Counted from the stretch's first letter, positions 1-7,753 are shown. The stretch is 64,000 nt of DNA from Pseudomonadota bacterium (GCA_023387335.1 JAEWIF010000037.1:1-64000); one strand, 5' to 3'. Numbers and translations are program-made. Notes: generated by a model from the sequence alone, not told the origin.

Positions 1-1
1 G

Positions 2-109
2 CCGGGGATGACCCTGGCGGCGATTCATCCCGATCACGTGTTGCTGGTCCATGCCGGCCGGGTGGAAAGCCTGGGGCTGCGTCGCAACACCGGGGAGCCT
101 CGGCCATGA
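2..109 (+). CDS. gspC: GspC, type II secretion inner-membrane component (C-terminal end only)
   Basis: Thirty-five codons of an open frame run in from the left edge and stop at TGA 107-109. The encoded end (GMTLAAIHPDHVLLVHAGRV, then ESLGL) looks like the last strands of a GspC homology-region (HR) domain, which in the family contacts the N0 domain of the secretin in the periplasm. The stop overlaps the gspD start (ATGA, 106-109), the usual gspC-gspD coupling. Almost nothing follows the HR-like part, so this GspC apparently lacks the C-terminal PDZ or coiled-coil domain of many relatives. Only the end is visible, so the assignment leans on context. Confidence 0.7.
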   Translation, partial: PGMTLAAIHPDHVLLVHAGRVESLGLRRNTGEPRP

Positions 110-2343
110 ATCCTTTCAGACGGGCAAGGACCCTGTTGCTGTCGCTGCTGATCGCGGTCGGCGGCCTGACAGCCCTCTGCGCGCCAGCAAGCGCCTTTGC
201 GGCACTCACGCCTGCCGAAGCCAACGGCGAGCGCTGGACGCTCAACATGCGCGACGTGGACATCCGCGACTTCATCGAACAGATTTCCAGCATCGGCGGC
301 CAGACCTTCGTCGTCGACCCGCGAGTCAAGGGCCAGGTCACGGTGATCGCCCAGACACCGCTGAGCCTGGCCGAGGTCTATCAGCTGTTCCTCTCGGTGA
401 TGGCCACCCACGGCTTCGCGGTGTTGCCCCAGGGCGTGCAGACCGCCATCGTTCCCAACGCCGAGGCGCGGGCAGAGGCCGGCAGCGGCGGCAACCTGGA
501 GACTCGGGTGCTGCAGGTGCAGCACGCTTCGGCCAGCGAACTGGTGGCGCTGATCCGCCCGCTGGTGGCCGGCTACGGACACCTCGCCGCGGTGCCTTCG
601 GCCAACAGCCTGATCGTCAGCGACCGGCCGGCCAACATCGCCCGCATCGAAGAGGTGCTGCGCCAGCTCGACGGTGGTTATCAGCGCGACTACAGCATCT
701 ACGACCTGCGCCATATCTGGGTGCGCGATGCCGCGCAGGTACTTGGAGATTCGTTGAAGCGCGGCCAGGCCGACGCCGGCGCTACCCAGGTGATCGCCGA
801 CCATCGCGCCAACCGGCTGATCTTGCTGGGCCCACCGCAGGCCCGGGCGAGATTGCTGCAGCTTGTCCAGTCCCTCGACACGCCGAGTTCGCGCTCATCC
901 AATACCCGGGTGATCCGCCTGCGCTACGGCGACGCCAAGAACCTCGCCGGCACGCTCGGCGAGCTGGCCGAAAATATGGTCGCGCCGGATGCCAGCGGCA
1001 ACGCCCGGCCGCGCCAGGTCATGATCCGCGCCGACGAGAGCCTCAATGCGCTGGTGATCCTCGCCGAGCCGGACATGCTTGGCGCGCTGGAAGATCTGGT
1101 ACGCCAGCTGGACGTCCCGCGCGCCCAGGTTCTGGTGGAGGCGGCGATCATCGAGATGTCCGGGGACGTCAGCGAAGCCCTCGGTGTGCAATGGGCCATC
1201 GACGGACGCAACGGCGGCCTCGGTGGCGTCAACTTCAGCAACACCGGGCTGTCCATCGGCACCCTGCTCGGCGCCCTCAGCTCCGACGACCCAGGCCGGC
1301 TGGCCAGTGCGCTGCCCAACGGCGCCATCGTCGGCGTGGGCAACGACAATTTCGGCGCGCTGATCACGGCGCTGTCGGCCACCGGCAAGAGCAACCTGCT
1401 GTCCACGCCGACGCTGCTGACCCTGGACAACCAGCCGGCGGAAATTCTGGTCGGTCAGAACGTGCCCTTCCAGACCGGCTCCTACACCACCACCGGTGAC
1501 GGCTCCAGCAACCCCTTCACCACCATCGAGCGCGAGGATATCGGCGTCTCGCTGAAAATCACCCCGCACATCAACGATGGCTCGACCCTGCGCCTGGAGA
1601 TCGAGCAGGAAATTTCCACCTTGGTGAATGCCCCGACGGGCATCCAGGTGGCGGACGTGATCACCAACAAGCGCTCGATCAAGAGCACCATCCTCGCCGA
1701 CGACGGTCAGGTGATAGTGCTGGGCGGCCTGATCCAGGACGACGTCACCCAGAGCATGAGCAAGGTGCCGCTGCTGGGGGACATTCCCCTGCTGGGCCGG
1801 CTGTTCCGCTCCAATCGCGATAATCGGGTCAAGCGCAACCTGATGGTCTTTCTGCGCCCGAGCGTCACCCGCGATGGCGCCGGGCTGAGCAGCCTGAGCC
1901 TGGGCAAATACCAGGAGATGCGCGGCCTCAGCCGGAGCGAAGCCTTCAGCGGCAGCTCGCTGCCCGATGATCCGTACAGGCTCTTCGACCGCAGCGGCGC
2001 GCAGCCAGAAGTAGACCTGCGCCCCCAACCGGCAGCGGCGCCCCAGGCATTCGCGATACCGCCGCAGCCCCTGTTGCAACCGGTAGCCTCCGCACCGGCA
2101 AACGTCGAGGTCGAGCCTGCCCACACCATCCAGTTGGTCGCTGGCCGCAACTCGGAGCGGATGCGGGCACTGATCGAGCGCCACCCCGAACAGCCACTGC
2201 GGTTGCTCGAAGGCCAGCGGCAGGGCGGACCCTGGTACTCGCTGACCTTTGGCGATTTCCCGAGCAAGGCGCTTGCACGTCAGGCTCTTGACGCAATTCC
2301 ACCAGAACTGCCGCAAAAGGGCGCTTTCATTCTCTCACGCTAG
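106..2343 (+). CDS. gspD: Type II secretion system secretin GspD with SPOR-like C-terminal tail
   Basis: This 745-residue outer-membrane secretin forms the exit channel of a T2SS. A signal peptide covers about residues 1-31. The N0 domain follows (WTLNMRDVDIRDFIEQIS region, ~44-110), then N1-N3 modules, and the secretin core at ~343-590 (VLVEAAIIEM near 343; VPLLGDIPLLGRLF near 555). After a Pro/Gln/Ala-rich linker, residues ~672-745 resemble a SPOR domain (HTIQLVAGRN, then WYSLTFGDFPSKALARQAL). SPOR domains bind denuded peptidoglycan, and I do not know them as a standard secretin part. Here the tail might localise or anchor the channel in place of a pilotin-binding S-domain (inference). The start is fixed by the ATGA overlap with gspC. 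Sequence style is Pseudomonas-like. Confidence 0.93.
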   Translation: MNPFRRARTLLLSLLIAVGGLTALCAPASAFAALTPAEANGERWTLNMRDVDIRDFIEQISSIGGQTFVVDPRVKGQVTVIAQTPLSLAEVYQLFLSVMATHGFAVLPQGVQTAIVPNAEARAEAGSGGNLETRVLQVQHASASELVALIRPLVAGYGHLAAVPSANSLIVSDRPANIARIEEVLRQLDGGYQRDYSIYDLRHIWVRDAAQVLGDSLKRGQADAGATQVIADHRANRLILLGPPQARARLLQLVQSLDTPSSRSSNTRVIRLRYGDAKNLAGTLGELAENMVAPDASGNARPRQVMIRADESLNALVILAEPDMLGALEDLVRQLDVPRAQVLVEAAIIEMSGDVSEALGVQWAIDGRNGGLGGVNFSNTGLSIGTLLGALSSDDPGRLASALPNGAIVGVGNDNFGALITALSATGKSNLLSTPTLLTLDNQPAEILVGQNVPFQTGSYTTTGDGSSNPFTTIEREDIGVSLKITPHINDGSTLRLEIEQEISTLVNAPTGIQVADVITNKRSIKSTILADDGQVIVLGGLIQDDVTQSMSKVPLLGDIPLLGRLFRSNRDNRVKRNLMVFLRPSVTRDGAGLSSLSLGKYQEMRGLSRSEAFSGSSLPDDPYRLFDRSGAQPEVDLRPQPAAAPQAFAIPPQPLLQPVASAPANVEVEPAHTIQLVAGRNSERMRALIERHPEQPLRLLEGQRQGGPWYSLTFGDFPSKALARQALDAIPPELPQKGAFILSR

Positions 2344-2450
2344 GTTTGGTGCGGGTTTAGCCAGAAAAAGGCTCGGTAATTTGCGAAAGGCGCCCGACAA
2401 ATTGTTGACGCTTTGCCGAGAATGGCTTTTTCCACTTCGCCTGTGCCTGC

Positions 2451-5216
2451 ATGAAAACTAATCCCTTGTTCCTATTGGCTTTTCTCTCCCTCTTTCTGTC
2501 CGGTTGCCTGGACGAAGGAGGCAGCAGCAAGAAGCCCGACCGCGCCGAAACGCCTCCGGCCATCAGCAACCCCGAAGAGCCGCAACCGGATGAATCTGGA
2601 CCGGAGACGCCCCCCGTCGCGCCGCCGCTCGATCCCCAGCCCAAGCCTGATGACGGCAATACCACAGCACCAGCGCCCGGCTTCCCCGAGCCCACCGGCG
2701 CGGTGCTCGAGGAAGTCAACGCCGAGGGCTTCTACGACATCGACGCCAGCGGCAAGCCGCGCGCCGTGCGCAACGACCTGAACGGCAACCTGCCGGCCAT
2801 GGTGCAGTTCGTCCAGAACCATTCGGTGGACCCTTCGGGGAATGCCGCGAAGAACATGCCCATGCTCACCAGCGAGCGCGAAGCCCTGCTGCTGGTGACA
2901 CCCGATCCGGCCGGGGGCACGGTACGCAGCCTGACTCTAAGCTTCAGTGTCGACGGACAGACCAAACCCGCCATCGCCCTGCGTCATCCCGACGAGCTGC
3001 CCGAGGCCGATCGCAACTCCAGCGACACGCGTCCCGACGTGCGCTATTCACGGCGCACCTGGTCGGCCGTGCTGCCCTGGGACTGGGTCAAGCCGGGGAT
3101 GAGCCTGTCCATCAGTGACGATCGTGGCCGCAACGGCGTGCTCGCCGGCGGAGCCATCGACATCGCCGCGCCGGCCGAACTGGTGATCAACAATGTGCGC
3201 CTGGGCCTGCTCACCGAGCCGCCGCGCAGCAACGGCCACTACATGCTGCTGGAGCCGGCCCGGGCCGGTACCGACTACTTCCAGACCGTGCCCGTCTCAC
3301 GCTTGATCGTGGCCAAGTACGACGAAGTGATCCTGCAAAAGGTGATGGTCGCCAGCGGCACCATCTACGACACGGCCAGCGCCGTCGAAGGCAGCGTCTA
3401 TGCCGGCGACATGCGCGAGAACACCGCCAAGTCCACCTTCAGCGTGGGCATCAACCTGGCCAACTGGGGCGTCACCAGCTCCAGCATGCAGAGCCAACAA
3501 CAGCCACAAGTCACCCAGAGCGTGGTGGTACACCATGCGCGCGGCGTCTATCAGAACGGCCAGGTCAACCACGGGCTGAGCGGCGGCAACAGCATCCTCA
3601 CGTTGATCGACTCGGTGGGTAACGAATTCAGTCATGAGATCGGCCACCATTATGGGCTGGGTCACTACCCGGGCCAGAACGTGGAACCGAAGAACCTCTG
3701 GGACCGCCATCACGCCGACAGCGGCTGGGGCTACATCGGTCATCGCCAGCGCATGCGCGCCAACCTGGACTGGGCGAAGTACAAGCCCGCCGAGGTGCCT
3801 CAGTTCCAGAAGCAGTACAACTACAACTGGGATTCCATGTCCGGTGGCTGGCCCGGCAGCAGCCTGTCGCGCTACACCCACTACACGGGCTACAGCACCT
3901 ACCTGAAAATCCAGCCGTCTCTCGACAAGGCCGTGCTCGCCGCCGATTCACCTACCGGCTACCGCAAGTGGGACACCAGCACGCGGAAGATGGAGGTCTT
4001 CCAGCCGAAGCAGCAGTCATCCAACCAGGTCTGGTACAACGGTGTTGACGGCAACTTCCCCAAACCTCGCCGTCAGGGCATCACGGTCTTCACCCTGCTC
4101 GGCGGCTACGACCCGGTGAACAGCGTCGGCCTGCTCTACCCACCGGCGCGCAGCAACTGGGGCAACGTCTTCGATCTGCCGCAACCCACCGCCGACGCCA
4201 CAGCAGCCCAATGCTGGCTGAGCGTCGACTATGCCGGCGGTCGCAACCAGCGCATCGCGCTGGCGCCCAACCGCATGCAAGGCAACGCCAATAAACTGCA
4301 CGTGCAAGTGGCCGTAGATGAAAACCCGCAGCAGGCCAGCCTGCACTGCCAGGCGGCCGGCGGCACGGCGCGGGAACTGCACCGAGTCAGCTTCCCGCAG
4401 AATCTGCCCGCCATCGAACCGCCAGTGATCATCGGTCGCGAAGCGGGCTACCAGGCCCTGCGTCGCATCGAACTACCCGAACTGGAGCAGGCCCTGCTCA
4501 CATTGCAGAACCAGGCGGTGCCGACCCTGAACGGCCCGGCCAAGGTGCTTTACGACAGCTATGTACAACACGCAGCGGAGCTCTCCGCTCCGGCCCGCGC
4601 ACAACTTGAGCGCTATCGCGACCTGCAGCAGAAGGCCCTGCGCCTGAACCGCTGGATGGACGCCTACCAGGCTCCGCTGCAGGCCGGCGATCAGGCTGCC
4701 GAGCAGGCGCTGCTCAACTTTATCGAGCAGCTGGGCCTGCGCAGCGATCCGCTGTTGCCGCCGGCACAAGCCATGAAGGTGAACAACAACTGCCTGCGAG
4801 CCGAGAGTGTCGGTGGCGTGATCACACCGGTCATCATCGCCGCGGCCCAGTGCAAAGGTGGGGCTGCCGAGACCTGGCTGACGGACGCCAATGGTCGCAT
4901 TCGCAATGCCCAGCACCCGCAGCTGTGCCTTACCGACCGTGGTGGCAGCAGTGAAGTCGGCTTGAGCGAATGCAACAGCAATGCCGATGCGCAGAGCTGG
5001 AATCTCGCCGCGCTGCCGCAGGTCAAGCGCGAGTCCCGCTGCCTGGATCTGAAGAACGGCTTCCTCAGCGAAGGCCGAGGCACGCTCATCACTTACAACT
5101 GCACCAATGGTGGCAACCAGAAGTGGCAGGGCATCAGTCGCAACGACAACCTCCTGCTGCCGCTGCTGCAGAACCGCAACCTGCAGCCGCTGCTGCGGCT
5201 GGCTGCCAAGCCCTGA
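2451..5216 (+). CDS. M66-family (StcE/TagA-like) lipoprotein metallopeptidase with ricin-type lectin end
   Basis: This 921-residue protein begins with a lipoprotein signal ending in LSGC (Cys19), followed by a Pro/Glu-rich linker to about residue 75. The metzincin zinc motif HEIGHHYGLGH lies at residues 395-405, in the arrangement of peptidase family M66 (StcE, TagA, dictomallein), whose known members cut mucin-type glycoproteins. The last ~130 residues contain paired ricin-B-like repeats (CLDLKNG and NQKW), suggesting carbohydrate binding. It follows gspD by 107 bases. StcE, and the unrelated lipoprotein mucinase SslE, leave the cell by T2SS, so this is a plausible substrate of the adjacent secretin (inference). 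No strong ribosome-binding site precedes ATG 2451. The 107-base gap holds a loose inverted repeat (AAAAAG...CTTTTT) but no convincing promoter. Confidence 0.85.
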   Translation: MKTNPLFLLAFLSLFLSGCLDEGGSSKKPDRAETPPAISNPEEPQPDESGPETPPVAPPLDPQPKPDDGNTTAPAPGFPEPTGAVLEEVNAEGFYDIDASGKPRAVRNDLNGNLPAMVQFVQNHSVDPSGNAAKNMPMLTSEREALLLVTPDPAGGTVRSLTLSFSVDGQTKPAIALRHPDELPEADRNSSDTRPDVRYSRRTWSAVLPWDWVKPGMSLSISDDRGRNGVLAGGAIDIAAPAELVINNVRLGLLTEPPRSNGHYMLLEPARAGTDYFQTVPVSRLIVAKYDEVILQKVMVASGTIYDTASAVEGSVYAGDMRENTAKSTFSVGINLANWGVTSSSMQSQQQPQVTQSVVVHHARGVYQNGQVNHGLSGGNSILTLIDSVGNEFSHEIGHHYGLGHYPGQNVEPKNLWDRHHADSGWGYIGHRQRMRANLDWAKYKPAEVPQFQKQYNYNWDSMSGGWPGSSLSRYTHYTGYSTYLKIQPSLDKAVLAADSPTGYRKWDTSTRKMEVFQPKQQSSNQVWYNGVDGNFPKPRRQGITVFTLLGGYDPVNSVGLLYPPARSNWGNVFDLPQPTADATAAQCWLSVDYAGGRNQRIALAPNRMQGNANKLHVQVAVDENPQQASLHCQAAGGTARELHRVSFPQNLPAIEPPVIIGREAGYQALRRIELPELEQALLTLQNQAVPTLNGPAKVLYDSYVQHAAELSAPARAQLERYRDLQQKALRLNRWMDAYQAPLQAGDQAAEQALLNFIEQLGLRSDPLLPPAQAMKVNNNCLRAESVGGVITPVIIAAAQCKGGAAETWLTDANGRIRNAQHPQLCLTDRGGSSEVGLSECNSNADAQSWNLAALPQVKRESRCLDLKNGFLSEGRGTLITYNCTNGGNQKWQGISRNDNLLLPLLQNRNLQPLLRLAAKP

Positions 5217-5223
5217 GGCAAAG

Positions 5224-5248
5224 GCCCGGTCGCCAGACGGCCGGGCCG
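5224..5248 (+). terminator. Hairpin between the M66 gene and the HR-like gene
   Basis: GGCCCGG at 5224-5230 pairs perfectly with CCGGGCC at 5242-5248 just after the peptidase stop codon. There is no T-tract, so it may be a processing or mRNA-stability hairpin, or a weak terminator, inside a short gap. Confidence 0.35.
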
Positions 5249-5255
5249 ACAGCCC

Positions 5256-5702
5256 ATGAGGCGCATCTCCATTCTTCCCTCACGATTGCTGGCGGGCTTG
5301 CTGCTCATGAGCGGGCCGGCGGCTGCCGTCGAGCCCACGCATCTGGAGCTGCTGGGAATCTTCGCCAGCTCCGACGAAGACCGCTCCACCGCCCTGCTGA
5401 GCGTGCCGGGGCAGGCGCCGCTGTTCGCACGCATCGGCCAACCGCTGCCGGGCGGCTTCAGCCTACAGGCGATCACCCATGACCAGGTGCTGGTCACGCG
5501 CGACGGTCGGAGGTTTCGTCTGGTGCTGCAGAGCCGTGCGTCTGGCGCGGCGGAATCGCCACCTTTATCTGCGCCGGCGCCCTCCGCCATGCCTTCAACC
5601 GAGCCCGCATCCGGCGCCTATGCGGACGCCTGCAACGCCATCGCGAGCTTCGACTCGGCGCAACGCGAAGAGCTGCAAAGCCTGGGTATCTGTGCCTGGT
5701 AG
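5256..5702 (+). CDS. Small periplasmic protein resembling the GspC HR domain
   Basis: This 148-residue protein has a signal peptide (about residues 1-24, ending GPAAA). A compact region at ~27-90 (LELLGIFASSDEDRSTALLS, then ARIGQPLPGGFSLQAI, then VLVTRDGRRFRLVL) has the strand pattern of the GspC homology region. It lacks the membrane anchor that GspC uses and ends in a Pro/Ser/Ala-rich linker and a tail with two cysteines (YADACNAIASF...SLGICAW). It lies 39 bases after the M66 gene and probably belongs to the same unit. A role in secretin docking, or as a cargo-specific adaptor of the T2SS, is inference. It could also be a T2SS accessory protein of a family I do not recognise. Confidence 0.6.
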   Translation: MRRISILPSRLLAGLLLMSGPAAAVEPTHLELLGIFASSDEDRSTALLSVPGQAPLFARIGQPLPGGFSLQAITHDQVLVTRDGRRFRLVLQSRASGAAESPPLSAPAPSAMPSTEPASGAYADACNAIASFDSAQREELQSLGICAW

Positions 5703-5875
5703 AGCCCGTGTTGGCGGCACAGGCTTACCGGATGCCCCGCATTCCCACCACCCCATCGGCGACAGCTCGCTCCATCTTCTCTTTCACGACGCTGCGCTTG
5801 GCGAAGGCAGGATCGGGGTGGCTGGACTACAAGGACTGAAGGGTTTCGAAGCCGTCACCGGCACCAAGGTCGGAG

Positions 5876-5926
5876 ATGACCGGCACCGCTGACGAATACC
5901 ACATCGATGGCGGGTCATTCATGATT
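5876..5926 (+). pseudogene. Possible remnant of a short-chain dehydrogenase 3' end
   Basis: The frame reads TGTADEYHIDGGSFMI. The pattern Y-x-IDGG near the C-terminus is typical of classical SDR enzymes (usually Y-x-V/I-DGG). Nothing upstream in this frame belongs to such a protein, so it is at most a decayed end. The match is short and could be chance. Confidence 0.3.
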
Positions 5927-6135
5927 CGCGCGCCGTGTCGTCACGCTGCAACCTTGTGCCAGGCGCGAGGCCAAAGGTGGCGCCGTCTGCAGCGATACCC
6001 GACGGACCGATGGTCATGCTCTGACTATCAGGTCGGAAGCAATCAATGATTTAAAACAGTTGTTTGATTTTTTACAGGCTTGCAGAATGCCGCGCCGTAG
6101 CAGGCTCTTTTCTGCAGTACGGAAGGCAGGCTTCG

Positions 6136-6169
6136 CGTTTCGACCCCGTTCATCGAAACGGCGAACGGG
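6136..6169 (+). promoter_or_regulatory. Two mutually exclusive hairpins in the pntA leader
   Basis: CGTTTCGA (6136-6143) is perfectly complementary to TCGAAACG (6153-6160), with a 9-base loop. An alternative stem pairs CCCGTTC (6145-6151), inside that loop, with GAACGGG (6163-6169). The stems cannot coexist. This could be an operator (the first is a clean dyad) or an RNA switch 65-100 bases ahead of the start codon. Function is inferred from geometry only. Confidence 0.4.
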
Positions 6170-6234
6170 TGGAATAGCTCGCCAGGGCCGCGCTCGCCGC
6201 ACCCTGGTAAAGATCACGCAGGAGAACAACTACA

Positions 6235-7353
6235 ATGCATATCGGTGTTCCTCTCGAAACCCGACCCGGAGAAACGCGCGTTGCCGCGACTCCGGAAACC
6301 GTCAAGAAGCTGATCGGCCAAGGGCATCAGGTCACCGTGCAACGTGGCGCAGGCGTACAGGCCAGCGTCCCTGACAGCGCCTACGAGGCTGCTGGCGCGA
6401 CCATCGGCGATGCCGCAGCGGCGTTCGCAGCAGAGATCCTGCTGAAGGTGAACGCACCGAACGAAACCGAACTGGCGCAGATGCAGCCAGGCACGGTGTT
6501 GATCGGCATGCTCAACCCCTTCGACAACGACAACATCGCACGCATGGCCGAACGCGGCATCACCGCCTTCGCCCTGGAGGCGGCGCCGCGTACCTCGCGC
6601 GCGCAGAGCCTCGACGTGCTGTCCTCGCAGGCCAACATCGCCGGCTACAAGGCCGTGATGATCGCGGCCGACCGCTACCAGCGCTTCTTCCCGATGCTGA
6701 TGACGGCGGCCGGCACGGTGAAGGCCGCGCGCGTCGTGATCCTGGGCGTCGGCGTGGCGGGCCTGCAGGCCATCGCCACCGCCAAGCGGCTGGGCGCGGT
6801 GATCGAGGCTTCGGACGTGCGTCCTTCGGTGAAGGAGCAGGTCGAGTCGCTGGGCGCCAAGTTCATCGACGTGCCCTACGAAACGCAGGAAGAAAAGGAA
6901 GCCGCCGAAGGCGTGGGCGGCTACGCCCGCCCGATGCCGCAGAGCTGGCTGGACCGCCAGAAGCTCGAAGTGGCCAAGCGCGTGGCGCAGGCCGACATCG
7001 TGGTCACCACCGCGCTGATCCCCGGCCGCGCGGCGCCCGTGCTGGTCACCGAGGAAATGGTGAAGGCCATGAAGCCCGGCTCGGTGATCGTCGACCTGGC
7101 CGCGCCGCAGGGCGGCAACTGCCCGCTGACCGAACCTGGCCGCACGGTGGTCAAGCACGGCGTGACGCTGGTGGGCGAGACCAACCTGCCCGCGCTGGTG
7201 GCGGCCGACGCCTCGTCGCTGTACGCGCGCAACGTGCTGGACTTCCTCAAGCTCATCGTCGGCAAGGAAGGCCAGCTGAACATCGACCTGGAAGACGACA
7301 TCGTGGCCGCCTGCCTGATGGCCAGGGACGGCGAAGTGAAGAGGAAGACCTGA
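6235..7353 (+). CDS. pntAA: NAD(P) transhydrogenase subunit alpha part 1 (domain I, NAD-binding)
   Basis: This 372-residue soluble NAD(H)-binding domain I belongs to the proton-translocating transhydrogenase, which moves hydride between NADH and NADP+ at the inner membrane. Landmarks include RVAATPETVKKL near the N-terminus, the Rossmann region VVILGVGVAGLQAIATAKRL at ~165-185, and GGYARPMP. The ribosome-binding site is AGGAGAACAAC before ATG 6235. The gene is complete, but its style changes along its length. The first ~100 codons use A/T-ending codons freely and read like Pseudomonas PntAA, while the remainder is strongly G/C-ending and Comamonadaceae-like. The switch falls in the very conserved stretch near 6580-6720 (SLDVLSSQANIAGYKAV). 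The split-alpha organisation (pntAA, pntAB, pntB) fits both groups. Confidence 0.95.
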   Translation: MHIGVPLETRPGETRVAATPETVKKLIGQGHQVTVQRGAGVQASVPDSAYEAAGATIGDAAAAFAAEILLKVNAPNETELAQMQPGTVLIGMLNPFDNDNIARMAERGITAFALEAAPRTSRAQSLDVLSSQANIAGYKAVMIAADRYQRFFPMLMTAAGTVKAARVVILGVGVAGLQAIATAKRLGAVIEASDVRPSVKEQVESLGAKFIDVPYETQEEKEAAEGVGGYARPMPQSWLDRQKLEVAKRVAQADIVVTTALIPGRAAPVLVTEEMVKAMKPGSVIVDLAAPQGGNCPLTEPGRTVVKHGVTLVGETNLPALVAADASSLYARNVLDFLKLIVGKEGQLNIDLEDDIVAACLMARDGEVKRKT

Positions 7354-7355
7354 TC

Positions 7356-7664
7356 ATGGAAGTCAGCCACACCATCACCAACCTCATCATCTTCGTGCTG
7401 GCGATCTACGTCGGCTACCACGTCGTCTGGACCGTCACGCCGGCGCTGCACACGCCGCTGATGGCCGTGACCAACGCGATCTCCGCGATCGTGGTGGTCG
7501 GCGCCATGCTGGCCGCGGCGCAGACCGAGACCTGGGCCGGCCGGACCATGGGCATCCTGGCCGTGGCGCTGGCGGCGGTGAACATCTTCGGCGGCTTCCT
7601 CGTCACGCGGCGGATGCTGGAGATGTTCAAGAAGAAGGATCGCAAGGCGGAGGCCGGCAAATGA
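7356..7664 (+). CDS. pntAB: NAD(P) transhydrogenase subunit alpha part 2 (membrane segment)
   Basis: This 102-residue membrane subunit supplies part of domain II, the proton channel. Three hydrophobic helices are visible (~8-28, ~36-55, ~62-82), followed by a Lys-rich cytoplasmic end (RRMLEMFKKKDRKAEAGK). It starts two bases after the pntAA stop codon and so is translationally coupled. Its own stop overlaps the ATG of a 30-codon reading frame (ATGA at 7661-7664) that links it to pntB. Confidence 0.93.
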   Translation: MEVSHTITNLIIFVLAIYVGYHVVWTVTPALHTPLMAVTNAISAIVVVGAMLAAAQTETWAGRTMGILAVALAAVNIFGGFLVTRRMLEMFKKKDRKAEAGK

Positions 7665-7753
7665 GCGCAGCGCAGAACCGCTTCAAGCAAGCGAAGGCCC
7701 CCTCGGGGGGCAGCGCAGCACACGAAGTGACAAGCGTGGGGGCCCACCAATGA
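7661..7753 (+). CDS. 30-codon linking ORF between pntAB and pntB
   Basis: The frame starts at ATG 7661, overlapping the pntAB stop, and ends at TGA 7751-7753, overlapping the pntB start. Both junctions are ATGA. The peptide (MSAAQNRFKQ, then AKAPSGGSAA, then HEVTSVGAHQ) is largely encoded by a palindromic repeat and resembles no folded protein. It most likely keeps ribosomes moving from pntAB to pntB across the repeat rather than making a functional peptide. The exact double overlap argues against chance, but translation is unproven. Confidence 0.5.
   Translation: MSAAQNRFKQAKAPSGGSAAHEVTSVGAHQ
7696..7744. repeat. Palindromic repeat of Comamonadaceae type within the pnt operon
   Basis: GGCCCCC (7696-7702) pairs with GGGGGCC (7738-7744), and CCCCC/GGGGGG also lie side by side on the left arm. 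From memory, elements of this form (CCCCCTCGGGGGGCAGC... ending GTGGGGGCC) are scattered between genes in Comamonadaceae. Here the element sits inside an operon and carries an open frame from end to end. Confidence 0.65.

Larger units (their letters stand above)
5703..6234. other. 532-base gene-poor gap between the T2SS cluster and pntA
   Basis: No intact gene is evident. On the + strand, 5876-5926 encodes a fragment like the C-terminal end of a short-chain dehydrogenase. On the - strand, 5725-5890 is a frame interrupted by a stop with no recognisable product. From about 6040 the DNA becomes AT-rich (poly-T near 6066-6074), which fits the pntA promoter region. A two-way hairpin (6136-6169) and a good ribosome-binding site (AGGAG near 6220) precede pntA. 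Confidence 0.6.

Noticed and set aside
5725..5890. Minus-strand protein-like frame (SDLGAGDGFETLQSL, stop, then PDPAFAKRSVVKEKMERAV)
   Set aside because: It has an in-frame stop and no recognisable family. It is kept only as part of the description of the degenerate gap.
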